Assembly: GCF_003143855.1 (NCBI RefSeq)
Contig: NZ_QFRK01000050.1
Location: 1-55,170, forward strand
Direction of reading: 5' to 3'
Source of the DNA: Streptomyces sp. NWU339
GTDB taxonomy: Bacteria > Actinomycetota > Actinomycetes > Streptomycetales > Streptomycetaceae
DNA: 55,170 nt
Made by a program: the position numbers and the translations under genes. Below are positions 19,491 through 28,778 of this stretch, piece by piece. Position 1 is the first letter of the stretch, and every line of letters starts with the position of its first letter. A model generated the notes under the pieces. The model was not told the DNA's origin and did not search any database. It saw only the letters and a program-made list of their open reading frames with translations.

Positions 19491-19535
19491 GCCGGGGTGC
19501 GAACCTTCAAAGGTGAGCACCCCGGCCGCTTTTCT
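19491..19535 (+). terminator. Terminator after pyrG
   Basis: A perfect 10-bp stem (GCCGGGGTGC at 19491-19500, GCACCCCGGC at 19517-19526) is followed by CGCTTTTC. It separates pyrG from the Nudix gene. Confidence 0.85.
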
Positions 19536-19580
19536 CACCCACCGCAATCGCACGACCCCTGTACGTCGGGAAGGACGGGC

Positions 19581-20207
19581 ATGACGATCAAGGACACCCC
19601 GGAGGAGTGGGAGATCCGGGCGACCCGGACCCCCTTCGTCGGCAACAAGACCTCCGTCCGCACCGACGACGTGGTCATGCCCGACGGGACCGTGGTCCAC
19701 CGCGACTACCAGGTCCACCCGGGCTCCGTGGCCGTCCTCGCACTCGACGACGCCGATCGCGTCCTGGTCCTGCGCCAGTACCGCCACCCCGTGCGCCACA
19801 AGCTGTGGGAGATCCCGGCCGGCCTGCTCGACGTGCCCGGCGAGAACCCGCTGCGCGCCGCCCAGCGGGAGCTCTACGAGGAGGCGCACGTCAAGGCCGA
19901 GGACTGGCGGGTGCTGACCGACGTCTACACCACCCCAGGCGGCTGCGACGAGGCCGTACGGATCTTCCTGGCCCGCGGACTGTCCGAGGCCGAGGGCGAC
20001 CGCTTCGAGGTCGAGGACGAAGAGGCCGACATGGAACTGGCCCGGGTGCCCGCCGCGGACCTGGTCCGCAAGGTGCTGGCCGGTGAACTGCACAACAACT
20101 GCCTGGTGGTGGGCGTCCTCTCGCTCGTCGCCGCACGGGGCGGGGACGGGCTCGACGCGCTGCGCCCCGCCGAGGCGCCGTGGCCGGCGCGCCCGTTCGA
20201 GGCCTGA
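19581..20207 (+). CDS. Nudix hydrolase (ADP-ribose pyrophosphatase type)
   Basis: The protein has 208 residues. The ATG at 19581 follows GGAAGGA. The Nudix helix region reads AGLLDVPGENPLRAAQREL then YEEAHV: the metal-binding REL-x-EE is intact, while the usual Gly near the end of the box is His and one extra residue sits in the loop, as I recall for actinobacterial members. The sequence WEIPAGLLD matches ADP-ribose pyrophosphatases, which split ADP-ribose to AMP and ribose 5-phosphate. It stands between pyrG's terminator and the AfsR-like gene. Confidence 0.85.
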   Translation: MTIKDTPEEWEIRATRTPFVGNKTSVRTDDVVMPDGTVVHRDYQVHPGSVAVLALDDADRVLVLRQYRHPVRHKLWEIPAGLLDVPGENPLRAAQRELYEEAHVKAEDWRVLTDVYTTPGGCDEAVRIFLARGLSEAEGDRFEVEDEEADMELARVPAADLVRKVLAGELHNNCLVVGVLSLVAARGGDGLDALRPAEAPWPARPFEA

Positions 20208-20375
20208 ACCGCCCGGTCACCCCGCACTTTGCAATGTGACCATCGGCTGATCCGATCGGGGGACGCGTTCGCCACGCTCCACACGGAACGTAGCAGAGCG
20301 TGAACTAGGCTCTGGAAAACGCCCGATCCGGAGTCCCGGCGGGCTTGCGCGTGCGGTGGGACGGGAGTGTGGCCC

Positions 20376-22451
20376 GTGACGGATCAGGCGGTGGACACGG
20401 ACGGTGCACGGCTTTCCCAGGGCGTCACCGTGGGTGACCGATTCCTGGGTCGTACCAGGGAGTTGAAGGAACTGCGCGCCGACATCGAGCGTGCGGGACT
20501 GGACACCCTCTCCGGCCGCAAGGCTCCCCGCGCGCGCGTGCTGCTCATCGCCGGCCGGCCGGGCTCGGGCCGTACGGCTCTCGGTGAGGAGCTCGTGCGC
20601 CAGGTCGCCGACCGGTACCCCGACGGGGTGCTGCGCGCCCGGCTGAGCGAAACCGACGGCACGCGCGTGCCCGTCGAGCGCTCCGCGCGCGAACTGCTCG
20701 ACGCGCTCGACGCGCCCGCCCCGGCCGGCGCCGCCGAGGACGATCTCGTCGAGGCGCTGCGGGCCGCCCTCGCCGGCCGCCGGGTCCTGCTCCTGCTGGA
20801 CGACGCGGTCGACGCCGAGCAGGTCGACGCCCTGCTGCCGGACAGCCCCGACTGCCTGGTGGTCGCCGTCTCGGAGGGTCCGCTGACCGGCATCTCCGAC
20901 GTCCGCCCGTGCACCCTCGGCGGCCTCGACACCAAGTCCGCCGTGGAACTGCTGTCCCGGTCCACCGGCTCGGTCCGTATCACCGTCGACCCCCGGGCCG
21001 CGGAAGGCCTGGCCGAACAGTGCCAGGGACAGCCGGCCGCCCTGGTACTGGCCGGCGGCTGGCTCGCCGCCCGGCCCAAGGCCGCCGTCGCCGACCTCGC
21101 CAGGCAGTTGCACGCCGACCCCGACAACGGCACCGCGGGCACCGCGGTCAGCCGTGTCCTCCACCTCGTGCACGCCGAACTGCCCGCACCCGCCGCCCGG
21201 ATCCTGCGCCTGCTGAGCCTCGCCCCGGCCGGCCTGGTCGACCCGCACACCGCCTCCGCGCTCGCCGGCTGCTCGGTGGGCAGTGCACGCTCCACCCTGG
21301 ACGACTTCGTCTCCGTGGGTCTGCTGCACCCGGCGGGGGCGTCGTTGCCGCAGTACGAGGTGCCCTGCTGCCTGCACCCCCTGCTGCGCGGTCTCGCCGA
21401 GACCCACGAACGGCCGGGGGAGCTCCAGCTGGCCCGCGCCCGCATGCTGGAGCGGACCGTGCGGCTGCTCCAGTCGTGCAGGGCCATCACCGAGACCGAC
21501 AGCCCTCAGGCACGCGAGAGACTGCTCGGGACGCCGCGCTCCCTGCGCTTCGCCACCCCCCGGGACGCCGCCGACTGGCTGCGTGCCCGCAGGCCCGCCC
21601 TGCTGGCCTCGGCCCGGCTCGCGGTCGCCGACGGGACGCTGGACACCCTGGCCCGCCGCCTGATGTCGCAGCTGGTGCGCGCCATGGTGGCCCACTTCGG
21701 CACCCAGGCCGCCGCGAGCGACCTGTACGGCATCCACCACCTCGTCCTCGACGTGGCCGAGCGCCGGGAACTGCCCCGTGAGAAGGCCGCGGCCCTGCTG
21801 AACCTCGGCGACCTCGACGCCCGGAGCGGCCGCACGGCCGACGCGCTGGCGCGCTACCGGGCCGCGCTGGACGCCGGACGCGCGGCGAACGACCCGTACG
21901 CGACCGGCCGCGCGATGGAATCCGTGGGAGGCGCCCATCTGGAGCTCGGGGACTTCGACCGGGCCGCCGACTGGTTCGGGCGGGCCCTCGCCGAGCGGCT
22001 CGCCCGGGACGAGCGCGCGGACGCCGCCCGCCTCTACGGCCGGATCGCCGCAGCCCACACCTACGTCGGCCGCTACGGCGAGGCGCTGCGGAACTGGCGG
22101 GCGGCGGTCGCCGGGTACCGCAAGAGCGGTGAGGTGGCCGCCCAGGCGCGGGCGCTGAGCGAACTGGCCCGGGTCCAGGAGTACGCGGGCCGGCCCGAGG
22201 AGTCGCTGCGCACCTGCCGGGAGGCGGTGGAGTGGGCCCGGCGGGCCGAGGACACCCGGCTGCAGGCGGCGCTGCACCTGCGGCTCGCCGACACCTTCGA
22301 GCACCTCGGCGACCCCGCGTCGGCCGCGCTGCACCGGGAAACGGCAGAGCGGATGCTGCAGGAGGAGGCCGAGGCGTCCCAGGCATCCGGCATCGACCCG
22401 GAACAAGGAGGCGGTGCCTGCGAAATCCGTGGTGTCCCTGCGGAAGGCTGA
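20376..22451 (+). CDS. AfsR-like NB-ARC-type NTPase with TPR repeats
   Basis: The protein has 691 residues. The GTG at 20376 has GGGAG eight bases upstream; another GTG lies nine bases earlier. An NTPase domain begins FLGRTRELKELRADIE. The P-loop is GRPGSGRT (residues 60-67), in which the invariant Walker A lysine is arginine, and Walker B is VLLLLDDAV. A winged-helix-like stretch follows. From about residue 465, TPR pairs run to the end (NLGDLDARSGRTADALARYR, LELGDFDRAADWFGRALAER, YVGRYGEALRNWRAAV). Unlike AfsR or SARP proteins it has no N-terminal DNA-binding domain, so it may be a signalling scaffold rather than a direct regulator (inference). The C-terminus is Glu-rich. It is 133 bp upstream of ald. 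Confidence 0.8.
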   Translation: MTDQAVDTDGARLSQGVTVGDRFLGRTRELKELRADIERAGLDTLSGRKAPRARVLLIAGRPGSGRTALGEELVRQVADRYPDGVLRARLSETDGTRVPVERSARELLDALDAPAPAGAAEDDLVEALRAALAGRRVLLLLDDAVDAEQVDALLPDSPDCLVVAVSEGPLTGISDVRPCTLGGLDTKSAVELLSRSTGSVRITVDPRAAEGLAEQCQGQPAALVLAGGWLAARPKAAVADLARQLHADPDNGTAGTAVSRVLHLVHAELPAPAARILRLLSLAPAGLVDPHTASALAGCSVGSARSTLDDFVSVGLLHPAGASLPQYEVPCCLHPLLRGLAETHERPGELQLARARMLERTVRLLQSCRAITETDSPQARERLLGTPRSLRFATPRDAADWLRARRPALLASARLAVADGTLDTLARRLMSQLVRAMVAHFGTQAAASDLYGIHHLVLDVAERRELPREKAAALLNLGDLDARSGRTADALARYRAALDAGRAANDPYATGRAMESVGGAHLELGDFDRAADWFGRALAERLARDERADAARLYGRIAAAHTYVGRYGEALRNWRAAVAGYRKSGEVAAQARALSELARVQEYAGRPEESLRTCREAVEWARRAEDTRLQAALHLRLADTFEHLGDPASAALHRETAERMLQEEAEASQASGIDPEQGGGACEIRGVPAEG

Positions 22452-22542
22452 TGCTTCGCAAGGCCGGACAGGGGGAGAGCCTTCGTCGAGATGGCGCTGC
22501 GGCGCTGTCTTCAGCGGTCTCCGGGCGTGCGCCCGTGTGCCC

Positions 22543-22569
22543 GGGTATGGGTAGTGATACCTCATACCC
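22543..22569. promoter_or_regulatory. 27-bp dyad upstream of ald, putative operator
   Basis: GGGTATG at the left pairs with CATACCC at the right, and an inner GGTA-GTGA-TACC is nested within, giving a near-continuous palindrome ending 15 bases before the ald start. Placement over the probable promoter or leader suggests a repressor or Lrp/AsnC-type (AldR-like) site. The regulator is not identified. Confidence 0.55.
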
Positions 22570-22584
22570 TGCGAACCGAGGACC

Positions 22585-23709
<1,125 letters not shown>

Positions 23710-24101
23710 ACCCGCGGGAGGCGGCGGCAGGCGGCCTCCGGGCGTCAAGTCGACCAAGTCACCCACCGACAAAGGCGATACGTCAACTTCCTTCGTCAAC
23801 GCGGCCGACTCGGCCCGGCCTTGCCCGTCAGGTCCGGCAAGATGTGTGTATGGTCACTTCACGGATCCAGGACAACTCGCCTCGAACGTAACGCTTCCAC
23901 CGATTCGCACACCGGTGAAACCTGCCGTGCGACGGTCGTACGCCCTTGACAGAGGGATGTTCCATTGTCGACACATCGGGCCGGGTCCGGTGGATTGTGT
24001 TGCTGCGGACCGCCGACACGCCATAGAGTCGCCAACCGTCGGCATGATGCCACGCTGACCTGTCTAGAAGTTTCCTGGTCACCAAGGAGGTAAGACGACT
24101 T
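23710..24101. other. Intergenic region between ald and parA
   Basis: No gene is evident. TTGACA (23946-23951) has no good -10 at 17 bases. TTGCTG (24000-24005) and TAGAGT (24024-24029), 18 bases apart, are a possible parA promoter. AAGGAGG at 24083-24089 is the strong parA SD. No parS-like GTTTCACGTGAAAC site is visible. GGAGGC (23717 on) and GCCTCC form a weak hairpin after ald. Confidence 0.5.
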
Positions 24102-25271
24102 GTGAATGAGTCGACATTTACTCCCGGGGGTGGTCAACCAGGAATGCCTGCACGGGACCGGGGTCCCGCGGGGTTCGCTGCTGTCGGCTCCGTCGCCGTG
24201 CACACCTTCGCAGCCCAACAGAGTCAGCAGGCGACTCTCACTGCACACCCGAGCATGGATGGCCATCACGTGAACGCCATGGCCGGCGACGGAAGTGGCG
24301 CGCCCCACAACCAACTCGCCGACTACGACGAACTGCCCGAGGGGCATTTCTACGACCCCGACGCCGAGTACGAGCCGGATCCCGAGTACGCGGCCACCCT
24401 CGCGCCCGACGCTGCCCGCCAGCGCCGCGAGCGCGTCGGCCCGACCGGCCGCCCGCTGCCGTACTTCCCGATCCCGGGCCCGCTGACCGACCACGGCCCC
24501 GCGAAGATCATCGCGATGTGCAACCAGAAGGGCGGCGTCGGCAAGACGACGTCGACCATCAACCTGGGTGCCGCGCTCGCCGAGTACGGCCGCCGGGTGC
24601 TGCTCGTCGACTTCGACCCGCAGGGCGCGCTGTCGGTCGGACTCGGCGTCAACCCGATGGAACTCGACCTCACCGTCTACAACCTGCTCATGGAGCGGGG
24701 CATGGCGGCCGACGAGGTGCTGCTGAAGACGGCGGTCCCCAACATGGACCTGCTGCCCAGCAACATCGACCTGTCGGCGGCCGAGGTCCAACTCGTCTCC
24801 GAGGTCGCCCGCGAGTCGACGCTGCAGCGCGCGCTGAAGCCGCTCCTGGACGACTACGACTACATCGTGATCGACTGCCAGCCCTCGCTCGGCCTGCTCA
24901 CGGTCAACGCGCTGACGGCCGCGCACAAGGTGATCGTGCCGCTGGAGTGCGAGTTCTTCGCCCTGCGCGGTGTGGCGCTGCTCACCGAGACCATCGAGAA
25001 GGTCCAGGAACGGCTCAACCCCGAGCTGGAGCTCGACGGGATCCTCGCCACGATGTACGACTCGCGCACGGTGCACAGTCGTGAGGTGCTCGCGCGCGTC
25101 GTCGAGGCGTTCGACGACCACGTCTACCACACGGTCATCGGGCGTACGGTCCGCTTCCCGGAGACGACCGTCGCCGGTGAGCCGATCACCACGTACGCGT
25201 CCAACTCCGTCGGTGCCGCCGCCTATCGCCAGCTTGCCAGGGAGGTGCTCGCCCGGTGTCACGCCGAGTGA
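24102..25271 (+). CDS. ParA family ATPase (second chromosomal ParA-like protein)
   Basis: The protein has 389 residues. The GTG at 24102 follows AAGGAGG. Residues 1 to ~130 are a disordered acidic extension (YDELPEGHFYDPDAEYEPDP) that is longer than in the orthodox ParA of the parAB locus. The deviant Walker A is KGGVGKTT (from residue 143), Walker A' is VLLVDFDPQGALSVGLG and Walker B is YIVIDCQPSLG. It is a DNA-associated dimeric ATPase of the segregation/positioning type. It overlaps the next gene by 16 bp and leads the parA-X-scpA-scpB run, so a role in chromosome organisation with SMC-ScpAB is the best inference. It is not next to gyrB/gidB, so it is not the canonical parA. Confidence 0.9.
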   Translation: MNESTFTPGGGQPGMPARDRGPAGFAAVGSVAVHTFAAQQSQQATLTAHPSMDGHHVNAMAGDGSGAPHNQLADYDELPEGHFYDPDAEYEPDPEYAATLAPDAARQRRERVGPTGRPLPYFPIPGPLTDHGPAKIIAMCNQKGGVGKTTSTINLGAALAEYGRRVLLVDFDPQGALSVGLGVNPMELDLTVYNLLMERGMAADEVLLKTAVPNMDLLPSNIDLSAAEVQLVSEVARESTLQRALKPLLDDYDYIVIDCQPSLGLLTVNALTAAHKVIVPLECEFFALRGVALLTETIEKVQERLNPELELDGILATMYDSRTVHSREVLARVVEAFDDHVYHTVIGRTVRFPETTVAGEPITTYASNSVGAAAYRQLAREVLARCHAE

Positions 25272-25858
25272 GTCTGCCGGGGGCCGACGAACTCTTCCGT
25301 ACGACAGGGGGGATGGCGCTCCAGGCGTCCACGCCGAGGCGCCAGGCGGGCGGCGAGGCCCGGGTCCCCGCTCCCGCGGGGGAGGGCGGCGCGGCCGCGG
25401 CCCAGGACGACACTCCGCAGTCGGTGCCCGCGCAGGGCGGCGACGGCGAGGGTGCCGAGCACGTCGCCACGGACGCCGAGCCGGCCGGAGCCGGCGAGTC
25501 CCGCAGCCGCGCCGCGCCGGAGCGTGCCGCGCGACGGCGGGGGGCGCAGCAGGAGGCGACGGGTTCCGCGGGTTCGGCCGGTTCCGTCGGCACGGCCGCC
25601 GAGGCGCCCCCGAGCAAGCGCGGAAGGCCGGCGGCGCGACGGCCCAGTGGACGTGAGCGGCACGACGAGAAGATCACGGTGTACGTGTCCGCCGAGGAGC
25701 TCATGGACCTCGAGCACGCCCGTCTGGTGCTCCGGGGCGAGCACGGACTGGCCGTCGACCGGGGCCGGATCGTCCGCGAGGCGGTCGCCGTGGTCCTCGC
25801 CGACCTGGAGTCCCGAGGAGACGCCAGCATCCTCGTACGGCGCCTGCGGGGACGGTAG
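25256..25858 (+). CDS. Basic protein with putative ribbon-helix-helix domain, ParA-linked
   Basis: The protein has 200 residues. The GTG at 25256 lies inside the end of parA in another frame, implying coupling. Residues 1 to ~125 are Ala/Gly/Glu-rich and disordered. After a Lys/Arg cluster (SKRGRPAARRPSGRERHDE) comes KITVYVSAEELMDLEHARLV, then VDRGRIVREAVAVVLADLE. This beta strand plus two helices looks like a ribbon-helix-helix DNA-binding unit, although I cannot confirm it. Many ParA proteins work with a small DNA-binding partner, and this gene is in the partner position. It ends 18 bp before scpA. It is a conserved hypothetical in Streptomyces, as I recall. Confidence 0.7.
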   Translation: MSRRVSLPGADELFRTTGGMALQASTPRRQAGGEARVPAPAGEGGAAAAQDDTPQSVPAQGGDGEGAEHVATDAEPAGAGESRSRAAPERAARRRGAQQEATGSAGSAGSVGTAAEAPPSKRGRPAARRPSGRERHDEKITVYVSAEELMDLEHARLVLRGEHGLAVDRGRIVREAVAVVLADLESRGDASILVRRLRGR

Positions 25859-25876
25859 CGGTAGCCTGCGGGGGCC

Positions 25877-27019
25877 ATGACCTCGAACGACACCCCCGCC
25901 ACCGGCCACGGCCCGCGGCCCGGCCGCCGGCGCGCGCTGGGGCGGGGGCCGGGGGCCGCGCCGCCGGTGACCCCACCCGCGGAGGCGGGGGCCGAGGGAC
26001 CGGGACCGAGGACCGTGCCTCCCATTGAGGCCCAGGCTCCGGTTCCGGCTTCCGCCCCCGCTCCGGCGGCCCCGGAGGGCGCACCGGACGTCGGGCGGCC
26101 GCCCGAGCCGGCACCTGGGGGTCCCGGGACGGGTGAGGGGACCGAGGGGGCTGAGGGTGCCGGAGGCACCGAAGGCGCCGAGGAGGGCGACGGCAGGTTC
26201 AAGGTCCGGCTGTCGAACTTCGAGGGACCGTTCGACCTGCTGCTCCAGCTGATCTCGAAGCACAAGCTGGACGTCACCGAGGTCGCGCTGTCCCGGGTGA
26301 CCGACGAGTTCATGGCGTACATCCGGGCGCTGGGGCCGGACTGGGACCTGGACGAGACGACCGAGTTCCTGGTCGTGGCGGCCACCCTGCTCGATCTCAA
26401 GGCGGCACGCCTGCTGCCCGCCGCCGAGGTGGAGGACGAGGCGGACCTCGCCCTGCTGGAGGCCCGGGACCTGCTGTTCGCCCGCCTGCTCCAGTACCGG
26501 GCGTACAAACGGATCGCGGAGATCTTCGACGGGCGGCTCGACCAGGAAGCCCGGCGCCACCCCCGGACCGTGGGGCTCGAGCCGCACCACGCCGAGCTGC
26601 TGCCCGAGGTCGTCATCAACATCGGCGCGGAGGGGTTCGCCAGGCTCGCCGTCAAGGCGATGCAGCCCAGGCCCAGGCCGCAGGTGTACGTCGACCACAT
26701 CCACGCGCCGCTGGTCAGCGTGCAGGAGCAGGCCGGGATCGTCGTCGCGCGGCTGAAGGAACTCGGCGAGGTCAGTTTCCGGAAGCTGATCGAGGACACA
26801 GACGACACGCTGACCGTCGTCGCCCGCTTCCTCGCGCTCCTGGAGCTGTACCGGGAGAAGGCCGTCGCCCTCGAGCAGGAGACCGCGCTCGCCGAGCTGA
26901 CCGTGCGCTGGACCGGCGGTGCCGGGGACGTCACCCCCACCGTCACCGACGAGTTCGACCGGCCGCCCGAGCAGCCGAGGGAGCGGGCGGAGGAGCGACC
27001 GAAGGAGGAGAAGGCGTGA
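25877..27019 (+). CDS. scpA: Segregation and condensation protein A (kleisin)
   Basis: The protein has 380 residues. ScpA is the kleisin that bridges SMC heads. Residues 1 to ~105 are a Pro/Ala/Gly extension absent from Bacillus ScpA. The conserved domain begins FKVRLSNFEGPFDLLLQLI and includes HKLDVTEVALSRVTDEFM and TEFLVVAATLLDLKAARLLP. The winged-helix C-terminal part contains EVSFRKLIEDTDDTLTVVAR. The ATG at 25877 is the only good start. Its stop overlaps the GTG of scpB. Confidence 0.94.
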   Translation: MTSNDTPATGHGPRPGRRRALGRGPGAAPPVTPPAEAGAEGPGPRTVPPIEAQAPVPASAPAPAAPEGAPDVGRPPEPAPGGPGTGEGTEGAEGAGGTEGAEEGDGRFKVRLSNFEGPFDLLLQLISKHKLDVTEVALSRVTDEFMAYIRALGPDWDLDETTEFLVVAATLLDLKAARLLPAAEVEDEADLALLEARDLLFARLLQYRAYKRIAEIFDGRLDQEARRHPRTVGLEPHHAELLPEVVINIGAEGFARLAVKAMQPRPRPQVYVDHIHAPLVSVQEQAGIVVARLKELGEVSFRKLIEDTDDTLTVVARFLALLELYREKAVALEQETALAELTVRWTGGAGDVTPTVTDEFDRPPEQPRERAEERPKEEKA

Positions 27020-27672
27020 GCGAGGACACGACCGACGTTCCCGCGGGGCTGCGCACCGTCGCGGACCTCGACCTCAAGCCCGCCCTGGAGGCGGTCCTCA
27101 TGGTCGTGGACGAGCCTGTGACCGAGGAGCACCTGGCGAAGACACTGGAACGGCCGAGACGCCAGGTCGCGGACGCGTTGCACGCGTTGGCCGACGAGTA
27201 CACCGTCCAGGGGCGCGGCTTCGAGCTGCGGCTCGTCGCCGGCGGCTGGCGCTTCTACAGCCGCCCCGAGTACGCCGCGGCCGTCGAGGGCTTCGTCCTG
27301 GACGGCCAGCAGGCCCGGCTCACCCAGGCCGCCCTGGAGACCCTCGCCGTGGTCGCCTACCGCCAGCCGGTCAGCCGCAGCAGGGTCTCCGCAGTACGCG
27401 GAGTGAACTGCGACGGGGTCATGCGCACCCTGCTGCAGCGCGGTCTGGTCGAGGAGGCGGGCACGGAACCCGAAACAGGTGCGATCCTGTACACGACGAC
27501 GAACTACTTCCTGGAGCGGATGGGCCTGCGCGGTCTGGACGAGCTCCCGGAGCTCGCGCCCTTCCTCCCGGAGGCGGAGGCGATCGAGGCCGAGACCCAG
27601 GAAGCCGTACCGTCGTTCGATCCGGACGCCCCGGACCCGGACGGCGGTCCCCCTACGAACACGGAATTGTGA
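27016..27672 (+). CDS. scpB: Segregation and condensation protein B
   Basis: The protein has 218 residues. ScpB is the winged-helix partner of ScpA. The GTG at 27016 overlaps the scpA stop (GTGA) with AAGGAGGAGAAGG upstream. Tandem winged helices are seen in LEAVLMVVDEPVTEEHLAKT and ARLTQAALETLAVVAYRQPV; SRVSAVRGVNCDGVMRTLL is the family signature. The stop codon TGA overlaps the ATG of the pseudouridine synthase gene (TGATG). Confidence 0.94.
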   Translation: MSEDTTDVPAGLRTVADLDLKPALEAVLMVVDEPVTEEHLAKTLERPRRQVADALHALADEYTVQGRGFELRLVAGGWRFYSRPEYAAAVEGFVLDGQQARLTQAALETLAVVAYRQPVSRSRVSAVRGVNCDGVMRTLLQRGLVEEAGTEPETGAILYTTTNYFLERMGLRGLDELPELAPFLPEAEAIEAETQEAVPSFDPDAPDPDGGPPTNTEL

Positions 27673-28715
27673 TGCGAAGCAGCGGCAAGAGCGGCGGACG
27701 CGGTAACCCCCGCGGTGCAGGCGGCAACAGGGACCAGAGGCAGGGGCAGGGCCGCCCCGGCAAGCCGCGCCCCGAGGAGCGCCGCCACGACGTGGGCCCC
27801 GGGGGCACCAAGGACGGCCCCAAGTCCGGTCGTGGCGGTGCCAAGCCGTCGTCCCAGAAGGGCGGCGGCCGGGGCGGCCGTACCGTCCCCGGGCGTTCGC
27901 GTGAGTACGAGACGCGGATCGAGGAGCGCAACCGCGACCGGTACGCGGGCAAGAAGGACGTGAAGCTCCCGAAGACCTTCCCGGGCGCCGAGCAGGAGGG
28001 CGAGCGGCTGCAGAAGGTGCTCGCCCGCGCGGGGTACGGCTCCCGGCGTGCCTGCGAGGACCTGATCGAGCAGGCGCGGGTCGAGGTCAACGGCGAGATC
28101 GTGCTGGAGCAGGGCCGCCGGGTCGACCCCGAGAAGGACGAGGTCAAGGTGGACGGGCTGACCGTCGCCACCCAGTCCTACCAGTTCTTCTCGCTGAACA
28201 AGCCGGCCGGTGTCGTCTCCACCATGGAGGACCCCGACGGGCGCCAGTGCCTCGGCGACTACGTCACCAACCGCGAGACCCGGCTGTTCCACGTCGGCCG
28301 GCTCGACACCGAGACCGAGGGCGTCATCCTGCTCACCAACCACGGTGAGCTGGCACACCGGCTGACCCACCCGAGGTACGGGGTGAAGAAGACCTACCTC
28401 GCGCACATCGTCGGACCGGTCCCGCGCGACCTGGGCAAGCGGCTGAAGGACGGCATCCAGCTGGAGGACGGTTACGCGCGCGCGGACCACTTCCGCATCG
28501 TCGAGCAGACCGGCAAGAACTACCTCGTCGAGGTGACCCTGCACGAGGGCCGCAAGCACATCGTGCGCCGCATGCTCGCGGAGGCCGGCTTCCCGGTCGA
28601 CAAGCTGGTGCGCACGGCGTTCGGGCCGATCGCCCTGGGCGACCAGAAGTCGGGCTGGCTGCGCCGGCTGTCGAACACCGAGGTCGGCATGCTGATGCAG
28701 GAGGTCGAGCTCTAA
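27672..28715 (+). CDS. RluB/RsuA family 23S rRNA pseudouridine synthase
   Basis: The protein has 347 residues. The ATG at 27672 shares one base with the scpB stop. Residues 1 to ~110 are a basic Gly/Arg/Lys-rich extension (GGAKPSSQKGGGRGGRTVPG) typical of actinobacterial members. An S4 domain (RLQKVLARAGYGSRRACEDL) follows, then the RsuA/RluB catalytic core with GRLDTETEG, whose Asp212 is the nucleophile, and EGRKHIVRRMLAEAGFPV. The expected reaction is uridine to pseudouridine in the 23S peptidyl-transferase region (RluB-like site), inferred from family. The linkage scpA-scpB-rluB is conserved in Gram-positive bacteria. The gene ends 12 bases before a 51-bp perfect hairpin. Confidence 0.92.
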   Translation: MRSSGKSGGRGNPRGAGGNRDQRQGQGRPGKPRPEERRHDVGPGGTKDGPKSGRGGAKPSSQKGGGRGGRTVPGRSREYETRIEERNRDRYAGKKDVKLPKTFPGAEQEGERLQKVLARAGYGSRRACEDLIEQARVEVNGEIVLEQGRRVDPEKDEVKVDGLTVATQSYQFFSLNKPAGVVSTMEDPDGRQCLGDYVTNRETRLFHVGRLDTETEGVILLTNHGELAHRLTHPRYGVKKTYLAHIVGPVPRDLGKRLKDGIQLEDGYARADHFRIVEQTGKNYLVEVTLHEGRKHIVRRMLAEAGFPVDKLVRTAFGPIALGDQKSGWLRRLSNTEVGMLMQEVEL

Positions 28716-28727
28716 GGGCTTGTCGCC

Positions 28728-28778
28728 GACCTGCACCCCCTTTTATAGTCGTCCTGACTATAAAAGGGGGTGCAGGTC
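28728..28778. promoter_or_regulatory. 51-bp inverted repeat: candidate NrtR operator and SD-sequestering hairpin
   Basis: Two perfect 23-bp arms (28728-28750 and 28756-28778) flank GTCCT. The core is TATAGTC...GACTATA. The right arm contains the SD (AGGGGG) and ends immediately before the ATG at 28779. The left arm contains TATAGT (28744-28749), a near-consensus -10. A transcript starting ~28756 would carry only the right arm and stay open, while read-through from the upstream operon would fold the whole hairpin and mask the SD. Palindromic sites over the promoter are typical of NrtR-type autoregulation; the specific assignment is inference. Confidence 0.8.

Noticed and set aside
23710..24101. 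parS centromere site near parA
   Set aside because: No GTTTCACGTGAAAC-like palindrome was found by eye in this interval.
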